DNA of 17,194 nucleotides from an uncultured Veillonella sp. (GTDB lineage Bacteria > Bacillota > Negativicutes > Veillonellales > Veillonellaceae): positions 1-17,194 of the forward strand of contig USQK01000035.1 in assembly GCA_900556785.1 (NCBI GenBank). Direction: 5' to 3'. Shown here piece after piece: positions 1 to 8,366 of the stretch; positions within the stretch are counted from its first letter, which is position 1; each line of letters begins with the position of its first letter. A model generated the notes under the pieces. The model did not search any database, had not been told where the DNA came from, and worked only from the letters and a program-made list of their open reading frames with translations. Both the position numbers and the translations under genes were made by a program.

Positions 1-689
1 ACCGTAAAAACTATGCTGATGTATTGTTAAAAGGTACATTCATTCCTGGTTCCGCACCAATTCCACCATCCATGGACTATGGCTTCAAAGATTTGAAAGA
101 TCCTAATGCGTATAACCCTGAACGTTCTAAACAATTATTAGCAGAAGATGGTTGGAAAGATACTGATGGGGACGGCATCCTTGATAAAGATGGCAAACCA
201 TTAACATTTGACTTCGTAGTATATAATTCTCGTGCAGAATTACCACTTTATGCAGAAGCTGTTCAAGCAGACCTTAAAAAAGTGGGTATCGACATGAAAA
301 TCAAAACAGTTGACTATAACTTGATTGATAAAATGGGTCAAGATGGCGACTATGATATGCTTATCTCCAACATCGTAACTGCTAATACAGGCGATCCAAT
401 CTGGTTCTTAGCTAACTACTGGCATACTAATGTGGATGGTTCCAACCCTCAAAACGGTTCTGGTTACTCCAATCCACAAGTTGACCAATTGTTAGATGCT
501 GCTGAAACTGAATTTGATCCTGCAAAACGTCGTGACTATGCAATTCAAATTCAACAATTATTGATGAATGATGGTGCTGCATTGTTCTTAGGTTACCCTA
601 AAACTAATATCGTTACTGGTTCTTACTTGAAAGGTGCTGTCATGTACCCAAGTGACTACTACTGGATTACTAATAAAATTACAAAATAA
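1..689 (+). CDS. Family-5 solute-binding protein of an ABC importer (3' part only)
   Basis: The reading frame is open from the window edge (first full codon at base 3), so the N-terminal half, including any signal peptide, is missing. About 228 residues are visible. They match the C-terminal lobe of SBP_bac_5 proteins (OppA/DppA/NikA type), which capture peptides, nickel or metal chelates outside the membrane and deliver them to the permeases. It aligns almost without gaps to the second SBP at 2546-4099: both share the APxPPS, YDMLIS, ANTG and ALFLGYPK blocks. An acidic DTDGDGILDKDG loop resembles a calcium-binding loop and is common in this family. Two ATPase genes follow directly (AAGGAG for the first lies 2 bases after the stop), so the three genes form one operon. 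Permease genes would be expected upstream, outside the window. The substrate cannot be read from sequence; the short ATPases downstream favour a Nik/Cnt-like system. Confidence 0.9.
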   Translation, partial: RKNYADVLLKGTFIPGSAPIPPSMDYGFKDLKDPNAYNPERSKQLLAEDGWKDTDGDGILDKDGKPLTFDFVVYNSRAELPLYAEAVQADLKKVGIDMKIKTVDYNLIDKMGQDGDYDMLISNIVTANTGDPIWFLANYWHTNVDGSNPQNGSGYSNPQVDQLLDAAETEFDPAKRRDYAIQIQQLLMNDGAALFLGYPKTNIVTGSYLKGAVMYPSDYYWITNKITK

Positions 690-701
690 TAAGGAGCTAT
701 A

Positions 702-1499
702 ATGGCAGAAAACATACTAACTGTAGAGAACCTTAACATCGCGTACCAAGGTGTGCCTGCTGTTATGGATGTAAACTTTACCTTGGAACGCGGTAAGGTA
801 TTGACCATTGTAGGGGAATCTGGATCCGGTAAAACTACCGTGATCCGGGCCCTCATGGGTTTATTGCCTATAGGTGGTGAGGTCACAGATGGTACAATGC
901 TCTTTAATGGTCAAGACCTTCGCACCCTATCTAAGTCTGAATGGAGAGCTATACGTGGTAAAGACATGGCCATGATTTTCCAAGATAGTGGTAGTGCTTT
1001 AGACCCAATAGTTCGCATTGGTAAACAGTTTAGAGAATTATTTAAATCTCATATAGAAATTACCAATGATGAATGTGATCGACGAGCAATTGAGTTATTA
1101 GAATCTGTTTCTCTCCCTAATGGGGCAGATATATTGCGCCGTTATCCACATGAGTTATCCGGCGGTCAACGCCAACGTGTGGGCATTGCTATGGCATTAG
1201 CGCTGGATCCTGCGTTATTAATTGGTGATGAACCTACATCTGCTTTAGATGTAACAACACAATCACAAGTTGTTATGCAAATGCTAGAACTTGCTAAAGA
1301 GCATAATTCTGCTATCGTAATGGTTACGCATAACCTTGGTGTAGCGGCCTATATGTCCGACTATATCATTGTTATGAAAAAGGGCCGTGTTGTTGATGCT
1401 GGCACACCGCAAGATATTTTAGAAAACCCATCTAATGAATATACGAAACAATTAAAAGATGCTGTACCAACATTGGAAGGAGGTCGTTACATTGACTAA
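702..1499 (+). CDS. ABC importer ATP-binding protein, NikD/DppD type
   Basis: Cytoplasmic ATPase that powers the importer by forming a heterodimer with the next gene product. The 265 residues hold all ABC motifs: Walker A GESGSGKT (38-45), Q-loop Gln94, signature LSGGQ (152-156), Walker B ending in LLIGDE (172-177) and switch His210. It is much shorter than OppD/DppD (about 330 residues) and lacks their C-terminal oligopeptide/dipeptide extension. Its length is that of NikD or the staphylococcal CntD/CntF ATPases, which hints at nickel or metallophore import, though this is inference. The ATG has AAGGAG at 691-696. The gene overlaps the next one by 8 bases, so translation is probably coupled. 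Confidence 0.92.
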   Translation: MAENILTVENLNIAYQGVPAVMDVNFTLERGKVLTIVGESGSGKTTVIRALMGLLPIGGEVTDGTMLFNGQDLRTLSKSEWRAIRGKDMAMIFQDSGSALDPIVRIGKQFRELFKSHIEITNDECDRRAIELLESVSLPNGADILRRYPHELSGGQRQRVGIAMALALDPALLIGDEPTSALDVTTQSQVVMQMLELAKEHNSAIVMVTHNLGVAAYMSDYIIVMKKGRVVDAGTPQDILENPSNEYTKQLKDAVPTLEGGRYID

Positions 1500-2304
1500 C
1501 TACGCTGTAGAATTAAAAAATGTATGTAAACGATTCCCACTTCCTACTGGTGGTGAGCTCGAAGCGTGTAAGAGTATTAATATCACCTTAGAAAAAGGCG
1601 AGTCCCTTGGGATTGTAGGGGAATCTGGCTCTGGTAAAACGACTTTGGTTCGTATGATTATGAAGATGCTGCCTATCACAGAAGGCGAGATTTATGTAGA
1701 TGGTGTAGAGATTCAACATATGAACTCTGAGCAAACGAAAGAATACCGTAAGAAAATTCAAATGGTATTCCAAGATCCATCTGCAGCCTTCAATCCGCGG
1801 ATGAAGGTAAAGGATATTATTCTTGAACCGTTATACAATTTTGGGCTTCTTGAAAAAGGAAAAGAAGAACAAATCGCAGGTGACTATCTTGAAATGGTAG
1901 ACCTACCTCGCGAGTTCATGCATCGTTATCCTCATGAAATGTCTGGTGGTCAACGTCAACGTGTGGCCATTGCTCGTGCCATTGTACTTGAACCAGAAAT
2001 TCTTGTTCTAGATGAGGCAACTAGTGCTCTAGACGTGTCTGTACAAGACTCCATCGCTTATTTACTAGCGCGTTTACAAAAAAAGAAAAACTTAACATAT
2101 CTATTCATTGCTCATGACATTGCGTTTATTCGTACCATGTGTCATAAGGTAGTGGTTATGTATAAAGGTGCTATCGTTGAAGAGCTAGATGCATTCCATT
2201 TAGCAGATGCAAAACATCCTTATACAAAGGTTCTATTGAGTTCTATCTTTGAAATTGGTAAAGATCATAAGCCACTTACTTTAGAAGAAGCTGGGAAAGC
2301 ATAA
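1492..2304 (+). CDS. ABC importer ATP-binding protein, NikE/DppF type
   Basis: Second ATPase of the importer and presumed partner of the preceding one. I place the start at TTG 1492 because AAGGAGG (1477-1483) lies 8 bases upstream and the homologous N-terminus (AVELKNVCKRF) begins just after it. An in-frame ATG at 1459 would add 11 residues and has no comparable site. From the TTG the protein has 270 residues: Walker A GESGSGKT (43-50), Q-loop Gln94, signature MSGGQ (150-154), Walker B ILVLDE (170-175) and switch His208. Like its partner it stops soon after the nucleotide-binding domain, at NikE length (about 268), without the extended C-terminus of OppF. A strong terminator closes the operon 14 bases later. 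Confidence 0.92.
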   Translation: MTNYAVELKNVCKRFPLPTGGELEACKSINITLEKGESLGIVGESGSGKTTLVRMIMKMLPITEGEIYVDGVEIQHMNSEQTKEYRKKIQMVFQDPSAAFNPRMKVKDIILEPLYNFGLLEKGKEEQIAGDYLEMVDLPREFMHRYPHEMSGGQRQRVAIARAIVLEPEILVLDEATSALDVSVQDSIAYLLARLQKKKNLTYLFIAHDIAFIRTMCHKVVVMYKGAIVEELDAFHLADAKHPYTKVLLSSIFEIGKDHKPLTLEEAGKA

Positions 2305-2317
2305 ATTTTGATTATAT

Positions 2318-2360
2318 AAAATAGCAGTTAGCCATTTGGTTAACTGCTATTTTTATAATA
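2318..2360 (+). terminator. Intrinsic terminator of the ABC importer operon
   Basis: A 13-bp perfect stem (2318-2330 with 2341-2353) continues inward for three more pairs, one of them G-U, around an ATTT loop. The right arm ends in a T-run. Flanking A and T runs would also allow termination on the other strand, but no convergent gene is present. Confidence 0.88.
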
Positions 2361-2427
2361 TCTATTATTTATTATGCGGATAATTTTTGCTTCTACATAA
2401 ATATATCGAAAATTTTCTCAAATATGA

Positions 2428-2487
2428 TTGTCTTAATACTAAATATATAGTATAGTTGACTAAGTAATATACCCCTATGGGTATAAT
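2428..2487 (+). promoter_or_regulatory. Candidate promoters and palindromic operator upstream of the second SBP
   Basis: Two promoter-like arrangements are visible. The first is TTGTCT (2428-2433), 17 bases, TATAGT (2451-2456). The second is TTGACT (2456-2461), an unusually long 20 bases, TATAAT (2482-2487). A perfect dyad with 7-bp arms, TATACCC (2468-2474) and GGGTATA (2479-2485) around CTAT, lies in the long spacer and runs four bases into the second -10 box. Its A/T-flanked C-run/G-run form resembles operators of CsoR-type copper/metal-sensing repressors. A long spacer with an internal dyad is also the hallmark of MerR-type promoters. Which of these applies, if either, is not settled by the sequence. 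Confidence 0.5.
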
Positions 2488-2545
2488 TGAATATGCTCAT
2501 ATGAAATGATATACATATACATATAGAGAAAGGTTAGGTGTGTGA

Positions 2546-4099
2546 ATGAAAGGATTACGTAAGGCGTTACTGATTGGTATGATGCTTGGTGTTACGGTCC
2601 TTGGTACTGTAGGCTGCATGAATCAATCATCCGATTCATCTAATGATGTATTAAAGGTAGGGGCTATTAGCTTTGCGGGTACATTAGAACCAACAGAAAA
2701 CTATTTTAGCTGGGCTGTTGTACGATATGGTGTAGGGGAAACACTAATAAAATTTGATGATCACATGAATGCTAAACCCTGGTTAGCATCCTCTTGGAAA
2801 CAAAGTGATGATAAGCTGACTTGGACTTTCACCATCAATGATAAGGTTAAGTTCTCTAACGGTAATGCTCTTACTGCTGAGGCCGTAAAGGCGTCTTTGG
2901 AACGAACCTTTGCGAAGAGTAAACGGGCAAAATCATTCTTTAATTACACTGAAATGACGGCTAATGGTCAAGAGCTCACAATTAAGACCGATAAGCCTTA
3001 TTATAATTTGCCAAACTTGTTGGGGGATCCATTGTTCCTTGTTATGGATGTAACTGCTGAGGCAAATGGTCGTGATATTGCGAAGGAAGGTCCTATTGGT
3101 ACTGGTCCTTATGTAGTGACATCATTTACAAAAGAGCGTGCTGAGCTAGCACGGAATGATAACTACTGGGATGGCAAGCCAGGCTTTGCTAAGGTTGAAA
3201 TTCCATCTATTAACGATGCCAATACACGAGCTATGGCATTGCAAGCGGGTGATGTAGATATGGCCGTTAGCATTGGACCTGGCGAATATGGTATCTTCCA
3301 AAACGATAAGAAATTTACTATTTATGAAGAATCATCTTTACGTGATGTATTCGTTCGGATGAGCCAAAAAGGCAAGCTTAAGAATGCTAATCTTCGAGCG
3401 GCCCTCATTGCCGGAGCGAATCGTGAGTCCTATGCAAAGAACCTTATGAAGGATACCTTTATTGCCGGTAAGGCTCCATTGCCACCGTCCATTGATTATG
3501 GATTCAATCAATTGCGGGATCCTAATAAATATAATGTTGAACGTGCTAAAGAATTACTTAAACGTGAAGGTTATATTGATACAAATGGTGATGGGATTGT
3601 AGATAAAGATGGTGAAAACCTAGTGCTTGATTTCTATGCCTATACATCTCGTCCTGAATTGCCATTATATGCAGAGGCATTACAAGCGGACTACAAAAAA
3701 ATCGGTGTAGATTTACAAATTAAAATCATAGACTATGCTGTGATTGATACATTGGCGCAATCTGGGGATTACGATATGCTCATCTCTAGTGTAGTTACTG
3801 CTAATACTGGCCAACCTGTATGGTTCTTGAAACAATACTGGGGGACCGGTGCTGAGGCAAATGGTTCTGGATTCTCCAATCCACGTTTCGATGAATTGTT
3901 GGCTCTTGGTGAAAGTGCCAACGATCCGGTGGTGCGTCGTAATGCGGTGATCAATGCACAACAATTGATGCTAGATGATTCGATAGCACTCTTCCTTGGA
4001 TATCCTAAGATTAATATTGTAGGGAATAACAATATCGATGGTATTAAGATATCTCCATCTGAATACTATATCATTACGAAAGACTTAAAACGGAAATAA
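2546..4099 (+). CDS. Lipoprotein solute-binding protein (SBP_bac_5, NikA/OppA-like), paralogue of the upstream SBP
   Basis: 517-residue extracytoplasmic receptor for a peptide, nickel or metal-chelate ABC importer. The N-terminus has basic residues, a hydrophobic segment and a lipobox-like TVGC with Cys24, so it is probably a lipoprotein. Family features follow in order: LEPTENYFSW near the start of the mature protein, PWLASSWKQSDD, WTFTINDKVKFSNG, GPIGTGPYVV and NDNYWDGKP. The C-terminal lobe is nearly colinear with the first SBP of the window. It carries the DTNGDGIVDKDG acidic loop. The gene stands alone between two terminators, with its own promoter region and no permease or ATPase genes of its own. 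I infer that it delivers a second ligand to the upstream importer. NikA-like order of motifs and short partner ATPases favour a metal-related ligand, but the substrate is undetermined. Confidence 0.9.
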   Translation: MKGLRKALLIGMMLGVTVLGTVGCMNQSSDSSNDVLKVGAISFAGTLEPTENYFSWAVVRYGVGETLIKFDDHMNAKPWLASSWKQSDDKLTWTFTINDKVKFSNGNALTAEAVKASLERTFAKSKRAKSFFNYTEMTANGQELTIKTDKPYYNLPNLLGDPLFLVMDVTAEANGRDIAKEGPIGTGPYVVTSFTKERAELARNDNYWDGKPGFAKVEIPSINDANTRAMALQAGDVDMAVSIGPGEYGIFQNDKKFTIYEESSLRDVFVRMSQKGKLKNANLRAALIAGANRESYAKNLMKDTFIAGKAPLPPSIDYGFNQLRDPNKYNVERAKELLKREGYIDTNGDGIVDKDGENLVLDFYAYTSRPELPLYAEALQADYKKIGVDLQIKIIDYAVIDTLAQSGDYDMLISSVVTANTGQPVWFLKQYWGTGAEANGSGFSNPRFDELLALGESANDPVVRRNAVINAQQLMLDDSIALFLGYPKINIVGNNNIDGIKISPSEYYIITKDLKRK

Positions 4100-4164
4100 T
4101 TTTATTATATAAACCTATAGTAATGAAACTTGTTAATATAATTTAAAGTAGTTGTAGACATATC

Positions 4165-4200
4165 AAAAGAGGACTAGCCACGGCTAGTCCTCTTTTTGTA
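4165..4200. terminator. Bidirectional terminator between the convergent SBP and membrane-protein genes
   Basis: A perfect 14-bp stem (4165-4178 with 4183-4196) closes a CACG loop. The left arm begins with AAAA and the right arm runs into TTTTT, so a U-tract follows the hairpin on both strands. It sits 65 bases after the + strand SBP and 9 bases after the end of the - strand gene. Confidence 0.93.
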
Positions 4201-4205
4201 GTTAG

Positions 4206-5141
4206 TTATTTTTTCTTTTGATCTGTTGCATCAAGTTCTGCCATATTCACGACATTTGCTTTGCCAACCATTTTGTTATATTTAATAAATAGTTGTGTAT
4301 ATGCTTCGCCGTAGGAAGAATTGATGATGATATAGTTGCGAGCCTCTGCGACAAATTCTTTTACGGAATCTTGATACTCGCGAACTGCGTTTTGCGTTTC
4401 TGATGTTGTACCAGGTTGTAATTTGTTGATGCGTTGCGTGATTTGTTGCAAGTTTGCTTCAACCTTTTGGGTATCTGTATTTCCATCTGGATCGATAAGA
4501 TCGATTGTTTGGGCAGTCATGAGATTTAACTCGATGAAGTTAACTGCATTTTCACGTTTTTCACCTTGATATTCAGTCATGCGTTCTGTATAGAGCTCAT
4601 TATTACGATTATCTAAGGCTAAATCTAAAGCGTTGTATGTAGCGTAGAATTGTTCAGCTAGAGGTACATACTGTGCCGCTAACTCATCGCTACCTTTGAA
4701 ATTATCTTTTTCAAAACGACGTTCTACATAGTAGGCTTGCAATTGATCCGCAACAGGAATCAATTGATCTAGCACTGCTAATACATCATTAGTTGATTGG
4801 TTTACATCTTCGTATGGAGTAGGGCTATCTTGCTTTGCAGCCTCTAATGCTGTTTTAAGATCTTTGTATTTAGGTAATGTAATCGTCGTGTTATGGGACC
4901 CGTTACGTAACTCTTCAAGAGTTGGTTGTAATTGATTTGCATAGGCTACACTGTACGCGTTATATGAGTCTAATGCGACGATATAAGGTCGGATAGCGTT
5001 GATCTTGTCGTCAACGGTTGATCGATATAAAATTGTCGTTGTATTGGATGACAAGAGTGTATACACCCCGTAGATCCCACCACCGATAATAGCGACGCCA
5101 AGTATAACGGCTGCTATTAACTTGATGTACCCCTTTTTCAA
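4206..5141 (-). CDS. Membrane-anchored helical protein of unknown function (DUF3829-like)
   Basis: 311 residues. The N-terminus (MKKGYIK, then a hydrophobic stretch at about 8-32 rich in Ile, Val and Gly) is a signal anchor without a lipobox cysteine. The rest is predicted to lie outside the cytoplasm. It is hydrophilic and rich in Tyr, Asn, Gln and Glu, with no catalytic motif I recognise. Repeated YN/YxxY pairs in helix-like segments recall the DUF3829 family of exported proteins, but this match is from memory of the pattern and is tentative. Translation should start at TTG 5141: AAGGAG lies 9 bases upstream on the - strand (5151-5156) and the protein starts properly there. It is a single-gene unit with its own promoter and a structured leader, converging on the SBP gene. 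Confidence 0.75.
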   Translation of the reverse strand: MKKGYIKLIAAVILGVAIIGGGIYGVYTLLSSNTTTILYRSTVDDKINAIRPYIVALDSYNAYSVAYANQLQPTLEELRNGSHNTTITLPKYKDLKTALEAAKQDSPTPYEDVNQSTNDVLAVLDQLIPVADQLQAYYVERRFEKDNFKGSDELAAQYVPLAEQFYATYNALDLALDNRNNELYTERMTEYQGEKRENAVNFIELNLMTAQTIDLIDPDGNTDTQKVEANLQQITQRINKLQPGTTSETQNAVREYQDSVKEFVAEARNYIIINSSYGEAYTQLFIKYNKMVGKANVVNMAELDATDQKKK

Positions 5142-5226
5142 CTGCGCACGCTCCTTGAAAACACACTAACTCTTTTTGGATCCGTTTGGGCGGACTACGC
5201 CCCTAAGAGTAATTAGTTATATTATA
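5142..5226 (-). promoter_or_regulatory. Promoter -10 and structured leader of the membrane-protein gene
   Basis: On the - strand a perfect TATAAT (5226-5221) has only a poor -35 (TTTTTG, 16 bases upstream). It would give a leader of about 70 bases. In the leader ACTCTT (5210-5205) pairs with AAGAGT (5174-5169), enclosing two hairpins that cannot coexist: GGGCG/CGCCC (5202-5198 with 5192-5188), and GUCCG/CGGAU (5195-5191 with 5184-5180). The Shine-Dalgarno site follows outside the fold. I do not recognise a known riboswitch. Confidence 0.4.
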
Positions 5227-5393
5227 TCATAAACTTACGTCCCAAAAAAGACGTGTAGAGCGGAGAATCATAAGGAATAGATGAAATTATTCGATGTGAA
5301 CATATATTAATATTTATAATTAGTGATTTGTAGAGGGATAACCTTAAAAGGCTTTTATATAAATAAGCTATTCTGCATAAAAGTATATTTCTC
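5227..5393. other. AT-rich intergenic stretch without recognised features
   Basis: This is the centre of the 315-base gap between the divergently transcribed membrane-protein and helicase genes. Beyond the promoter elements at either end I see no credible gene, repeat or RNA in it. A nine-codon open stretch (5284-5313) after an AAGGA is too short to support. Confidence 0.6.
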
Positions 5394-5450
5394 TAGACGC
5401 TGCAGCTGCGGCTGGTATAATAGCAAGTATAGTATTCATTATATGGGGAG
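5394..5450 (+). promoter_or_regulatory. Promoter and ribosome-binding site of the helicase cassette
   Basis: An extended -10 element, TGGTATAAT (5413-5421), is preceded at 16 bases by TAGACG (5394-5399), four of six positions of the -35 consensus. GGGGAG (5445-5450) lies 6 bases before ATG 5457. Transcription would start about 28 bases upstream of the gene. Confidence 0.6.
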
Positions 5451-5456
5451 TTTTTT

Positions 5457-8360
5457 ATGTCAGAATCGAATCGTTTACTCAACTTTGCTACATCTTCAGA
5501 ACTTATAGCAAATGGGGAAGGGCGCAATGTGCTATCTGCTATAGAAGATGGCTTGCGTAATTGTGATGAGTTTTTAATATCTGTAGCATTTATAACACCA
5601 GAAGGATTACTAACATTAAAGCCAATACTTAAAGAGTTAGAAGATCGAGGTGTACATGGTCGCATATTAACAACAGATTATCTTGGTTTTAATAGTCCAC
5701 AAGTTCTAGAAGATTTAGGTAATCTAAAGAATATTGATTTGAAGGTATATTGTACTACTCAAGGTAGTGGACATGGTTTTCATACAAAGGGATATATTTT
5801 TAGGAAAGATGAATCCTATCAAATTATAATAGGTAGTTCTAATTTAACTATTAATGCGCTAAAGAGCAATAGAGAGTGGAATACCCGTTCTGAAGTACAT
5901 GGTAGCGATACTTATGCTCGAGAGATTAATGAGGAATTTGAACTGTATTGGGATTCAAAATTTGCCATTCCTTATGAAGAGTTTATACCTTGGTATAAGC
6001 CTAGATGGGTTCGTCCAGAACGTTCTTCTCAAAGGTCTGTAGCGGAACAGTTTAAGCAAGTTGATTTACCTACTTTAGAACCTAATATAATGCAACAACA
6101 GTTTATTGCCAACTTTAATGAGCTAAGAGCTAATCAGGCTAAACGAGGGCTTTTAATTTCTGCTACGGGGACAGGAAAAACTTATGCAGCAGCCTTTGCG
6201 ATGCGTGAAATGAATCCGAAAAGAATTCTATTTTTAGTGCACCGCGAACAAATAGCAAAACAGGCAATGGTAAGTTTTGAACGGGTTTACAATGATCCAT
6301 CTATAACGTTTGGGTTAGTATCTGGTAATGTTAAAAAATATGATGCTACCCATGTATTTTCTACAATGCAAATGATGGGGCGTTATGATGTAATGAAACA
6401 ATACGATCCAAAAACTTTTGATTGTATTATTATTGACGAAGTACATCGTGCAGGCTCTGAAAGTTATCAACGTATTATCGACTATTTTAAACCACAGTTT
6501 CTATTAGGTATGACTGCAAGTCCGGAGCGGACTGATGGTTATGATTTATATGAGCTCTTTGATCATAATATTATTTATGAAATTCGATTACAACAGGCTC
6601 TAGAGGAAGATTTATTGTGCCCATTCCACTATTTTGGTATTAGTGACTTATGGGTTGATACAGACGAACCGATTAGTGATATGGAGGTTACTTTTTCTAA
6701 TTTGTCTACGAAGGAGCGTGTAGATAAAATTATTGAAAAGATTCGCTACTTTGGACATAGTGGTAGTCGAGTAAAAGGCCTGGTATTCTGCAGTAATCGC
6801 GTTGAAGCAAAGGCTTTATCTGACGCTTTTAATGAGCGGGGAATTTATCGCACGGTAAGCTTGACGGGTGAGGATAGCCAAGAAGTTAGAGAGAAAACGA
6901 TCGCTCGATTAACAGGGACCGGGGAGTATCAAGGTAGACTTGATGAGCAGTTAGATTATATATTTACTGTAGATATATTTAATGAAGGTGTTGATATACC
7001 TGAAATCAATCAAGTTATTATGTTACGTCAAACTGAAAGCCCAATAATTTTTATTCAACAGTTAGGGCGTGGACTTCGTAAGTTTGAAGATAAGGAATAT
7101 GTAGTTATCCTTGATTTTATTGGGAACTATACAAATAACTTTATGATTCCCTTGGCACTATCTGGTGATAGAAGTTATAACAAAGATACATTGCGTCGAT
7201 ATGTACAAGCAGGTAATCGTATTATCCCTGGTAGCTCAACAGTACATTTTGATAAAATTGCGAAACAACGTATTTACGAATCTATTGATACAGCAAAGTT
7301 TTCTGATATGAAATTAATAAAAGAAGCCTATTTTAATTTGCGCTTTAAATTAGGTCGTATTCCTAGAATTCCTGATTTTGCAGAACATGGCTCTATTGAT
7401 GTAAGTCGAATTTTTTATAAATTTAAGTCCTATCATAATTTCTTGATAAAGATTAAAGATAAGGATTATGATGTATCATTCACACCTGCTCAGGAACGGA
7501 TGTTACATTTTATATCTCAAAAACTAACAACAGGAATACGTGTACGAGAGCTATTAGTATTACAAGCATTATTAGAAGGAAAACAGGATGTTATTACATA
7601 TGTATCTAATGAGCTTTTAAATACATATAATGTAGAATTATCTGAGTATGGGCGAATTAATCTCATTAATGTTATGACAAATCAATTCGGTGTGAAAGCG
7701 GCACAAAAAACATTTGAAGATAGTGTATTTATTGAATTATCTAATGGTCGTTATGAAATATCTCAAGCATTTAAAGCTGCATTAGAAAATAGTAATTTTA
7801 AAGAGCAAGTGCAAGAACTTATTACCTATGGTTTGAAACAGTTTGATGATAAATATAAAGGTAAGATTTATCCGAATACTCCTTTTGCTTTATATGAAAA
7901 GTATACCTATGAACAAGTGTGCCAATTATTAGAATGGCCTCAAAATGAAGTGCCATTGAATATTGGGGGATATAAATTCCATAAGGAAACAAAGACGTAT
8001 CCTGTATTCATCAATTATCATAAAGCAGATGATATTCAAGATACTATTAAGTATGAAGATAGATTTGAAAATCCAGGATTATTGAAAGCTATTTCTAAAA
8101 ATAAACGATCATTTTCTTCTGATGATGTGCAGACTGCGTTTAACGCTAATGCCTTAGGGGTTTCTATGCACTTATTTATGAGAAAGAATAAGGATGATGA
8201 AGAGTCTAAAGAGTTTTACTATTTGGGTCCTATTCATTCTACAGGACGAGAACGAGCTAAAGAAATCTTTATGGCAAATGGTACTATGGCAGTAGAGCTA
8301 GAGTATCAACTTGAAGTGCCCGTCCGGGATGATATTTATGATTATATTATTAATGGGTAA
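5457..8360 (+). CDS. HKD nuclease - superfamily 2 helicase - DUF3427 fusion protein
   Basis: 967-residue cytoplasmic protein, probably acting on DNA. Residues about 15-170 form one phospholipase D-like (HKD) domain: H109-T-K111 followed by GSSN (126-129). This is the COG3886-type nuclease arrangement with a single HKD copy. Residues about 205-570 are a superfamily 2 helicase of the SSL2/RadD type: Walker A ATGTGKT (236-242), DEVH (327-330), motif III TAS (353-355), motif V around FNEGVD (508-513) and motif VI QLGRGLR (535-541). The remaining about 390 residues match the DUF3427 C-terminal region seen on such helicases, with no catalytic motif I can name. The NUDIX gene follows 6 bases after the stop. 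The architecture suggests a nuclease-helicase that processes damaged or foreign DNA. I cannot assign it to a named defence system. Its third positions are AT-rich compared with neighbours such as gdh, which fits an accessory origin but does not prove it. Confidence 0.9.
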   Translation: MSESNRLLNFATSSELIANGEGRNVLSAIEDGLRNCDEFLISVAFITPEGLLTLKPILKELEDRGVHGRILTTDYLGFNSPQVLEDLGNLKNIDLKVYCTTQGSGHGFHTKGYIFRKDESYQIIIGSSNLTINALKSNREWNTRSEVHGSDTYAREINEEFELYWDSKFAIPYEEFIPWYKPRWVRPERSSQRSVAEQFKQVDLPTLEPNIMQQQFIANFNELRANQAKRGLLISATGTGKTYAAAFAMREMNPKRILFLVHREQIAKQAMVSFERVYNDPSITFGLVSGNVKKYDATHVFSTMQMMGRYDVMKQYDPKTFDCIIIDEVHRAGSESYQRIIDYFKPQFLLGMTASPERTDGYDLYELFDHNIIYEIRLQQALEEDLLCPFHYFGISDLWVDTDEPISDMEVTFSNLSTKERVDKIIEKIRYFGHSGSRVKGLVFCSNRVEAKALSDAFNERGIYRTVSLTGEDSQEVREKTIARLTGTGEYQGRLDEQLDYIFTVDIFNEGVDIPEINQVIMLRQTESPIIFIQQLGRGLRKFEDKEYVVILDFIGNYTNNFMIPLALSGDRSYNKDTLRRYVQAGNRIIPGSSTVHFDKIAKQRIYESIDTAKFSDMKLIKEAYFNLRFKLGRIPRIPDFAEHGSIDVSRIFYKFKSYHNFLIKIKDKDYDVSFTPAQERMLHFISQKLTTGIRVRELLVLQALLEGKQDVITYVSNELLNTYNVELSEYGRINLINVMTNQFGVKAAQKTFEDSVFIELSNGRYEISQAFKAALENSNFKEQVQELITYGLKQFDDKYKGKIYPNTPFALYEKYTYEQVCQLLEWPQNEVPLNIGGYKFHKETKTYPVFINYHKADDIQDTIKYEDRFENPGLLKAISKNKRSFSSDDVQTAFNANALGVSMHLFMRKNKDDEESKEFYYLGPIHSTGRERAKEIFMANGTMAVELEYQLEVPVRDDIYDYIING

Positions 8361-8366
8361 GGATAT

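Noticed and set aside
659..886. Open frame of 75 codons on the - strand over the ATPase start
   Set aside because: Antisense to the conserved Walker A region and without a ribosome-binding site.
3570..3610. EF-hand-like acidic loop DTNGDGIVDKDG in the SBP as a special feature
   Set aside because: The same loop is widespread in family-5 binding proteins and occurs in both copies, so it is ordinary for the family.
5186..5203. GGCGGACT shared between this leader and the end of the 208-bp element at 11819
   Set aside because: An eight-base match is expected by chance at this scale, and the surrounding sequence does not align.
5284..5313. Nine-codon open reading frame after an AAGGA upstream of the helicase
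   Set aside because: Too short, no sign of selection, and upstream of the likely helicase promoter.
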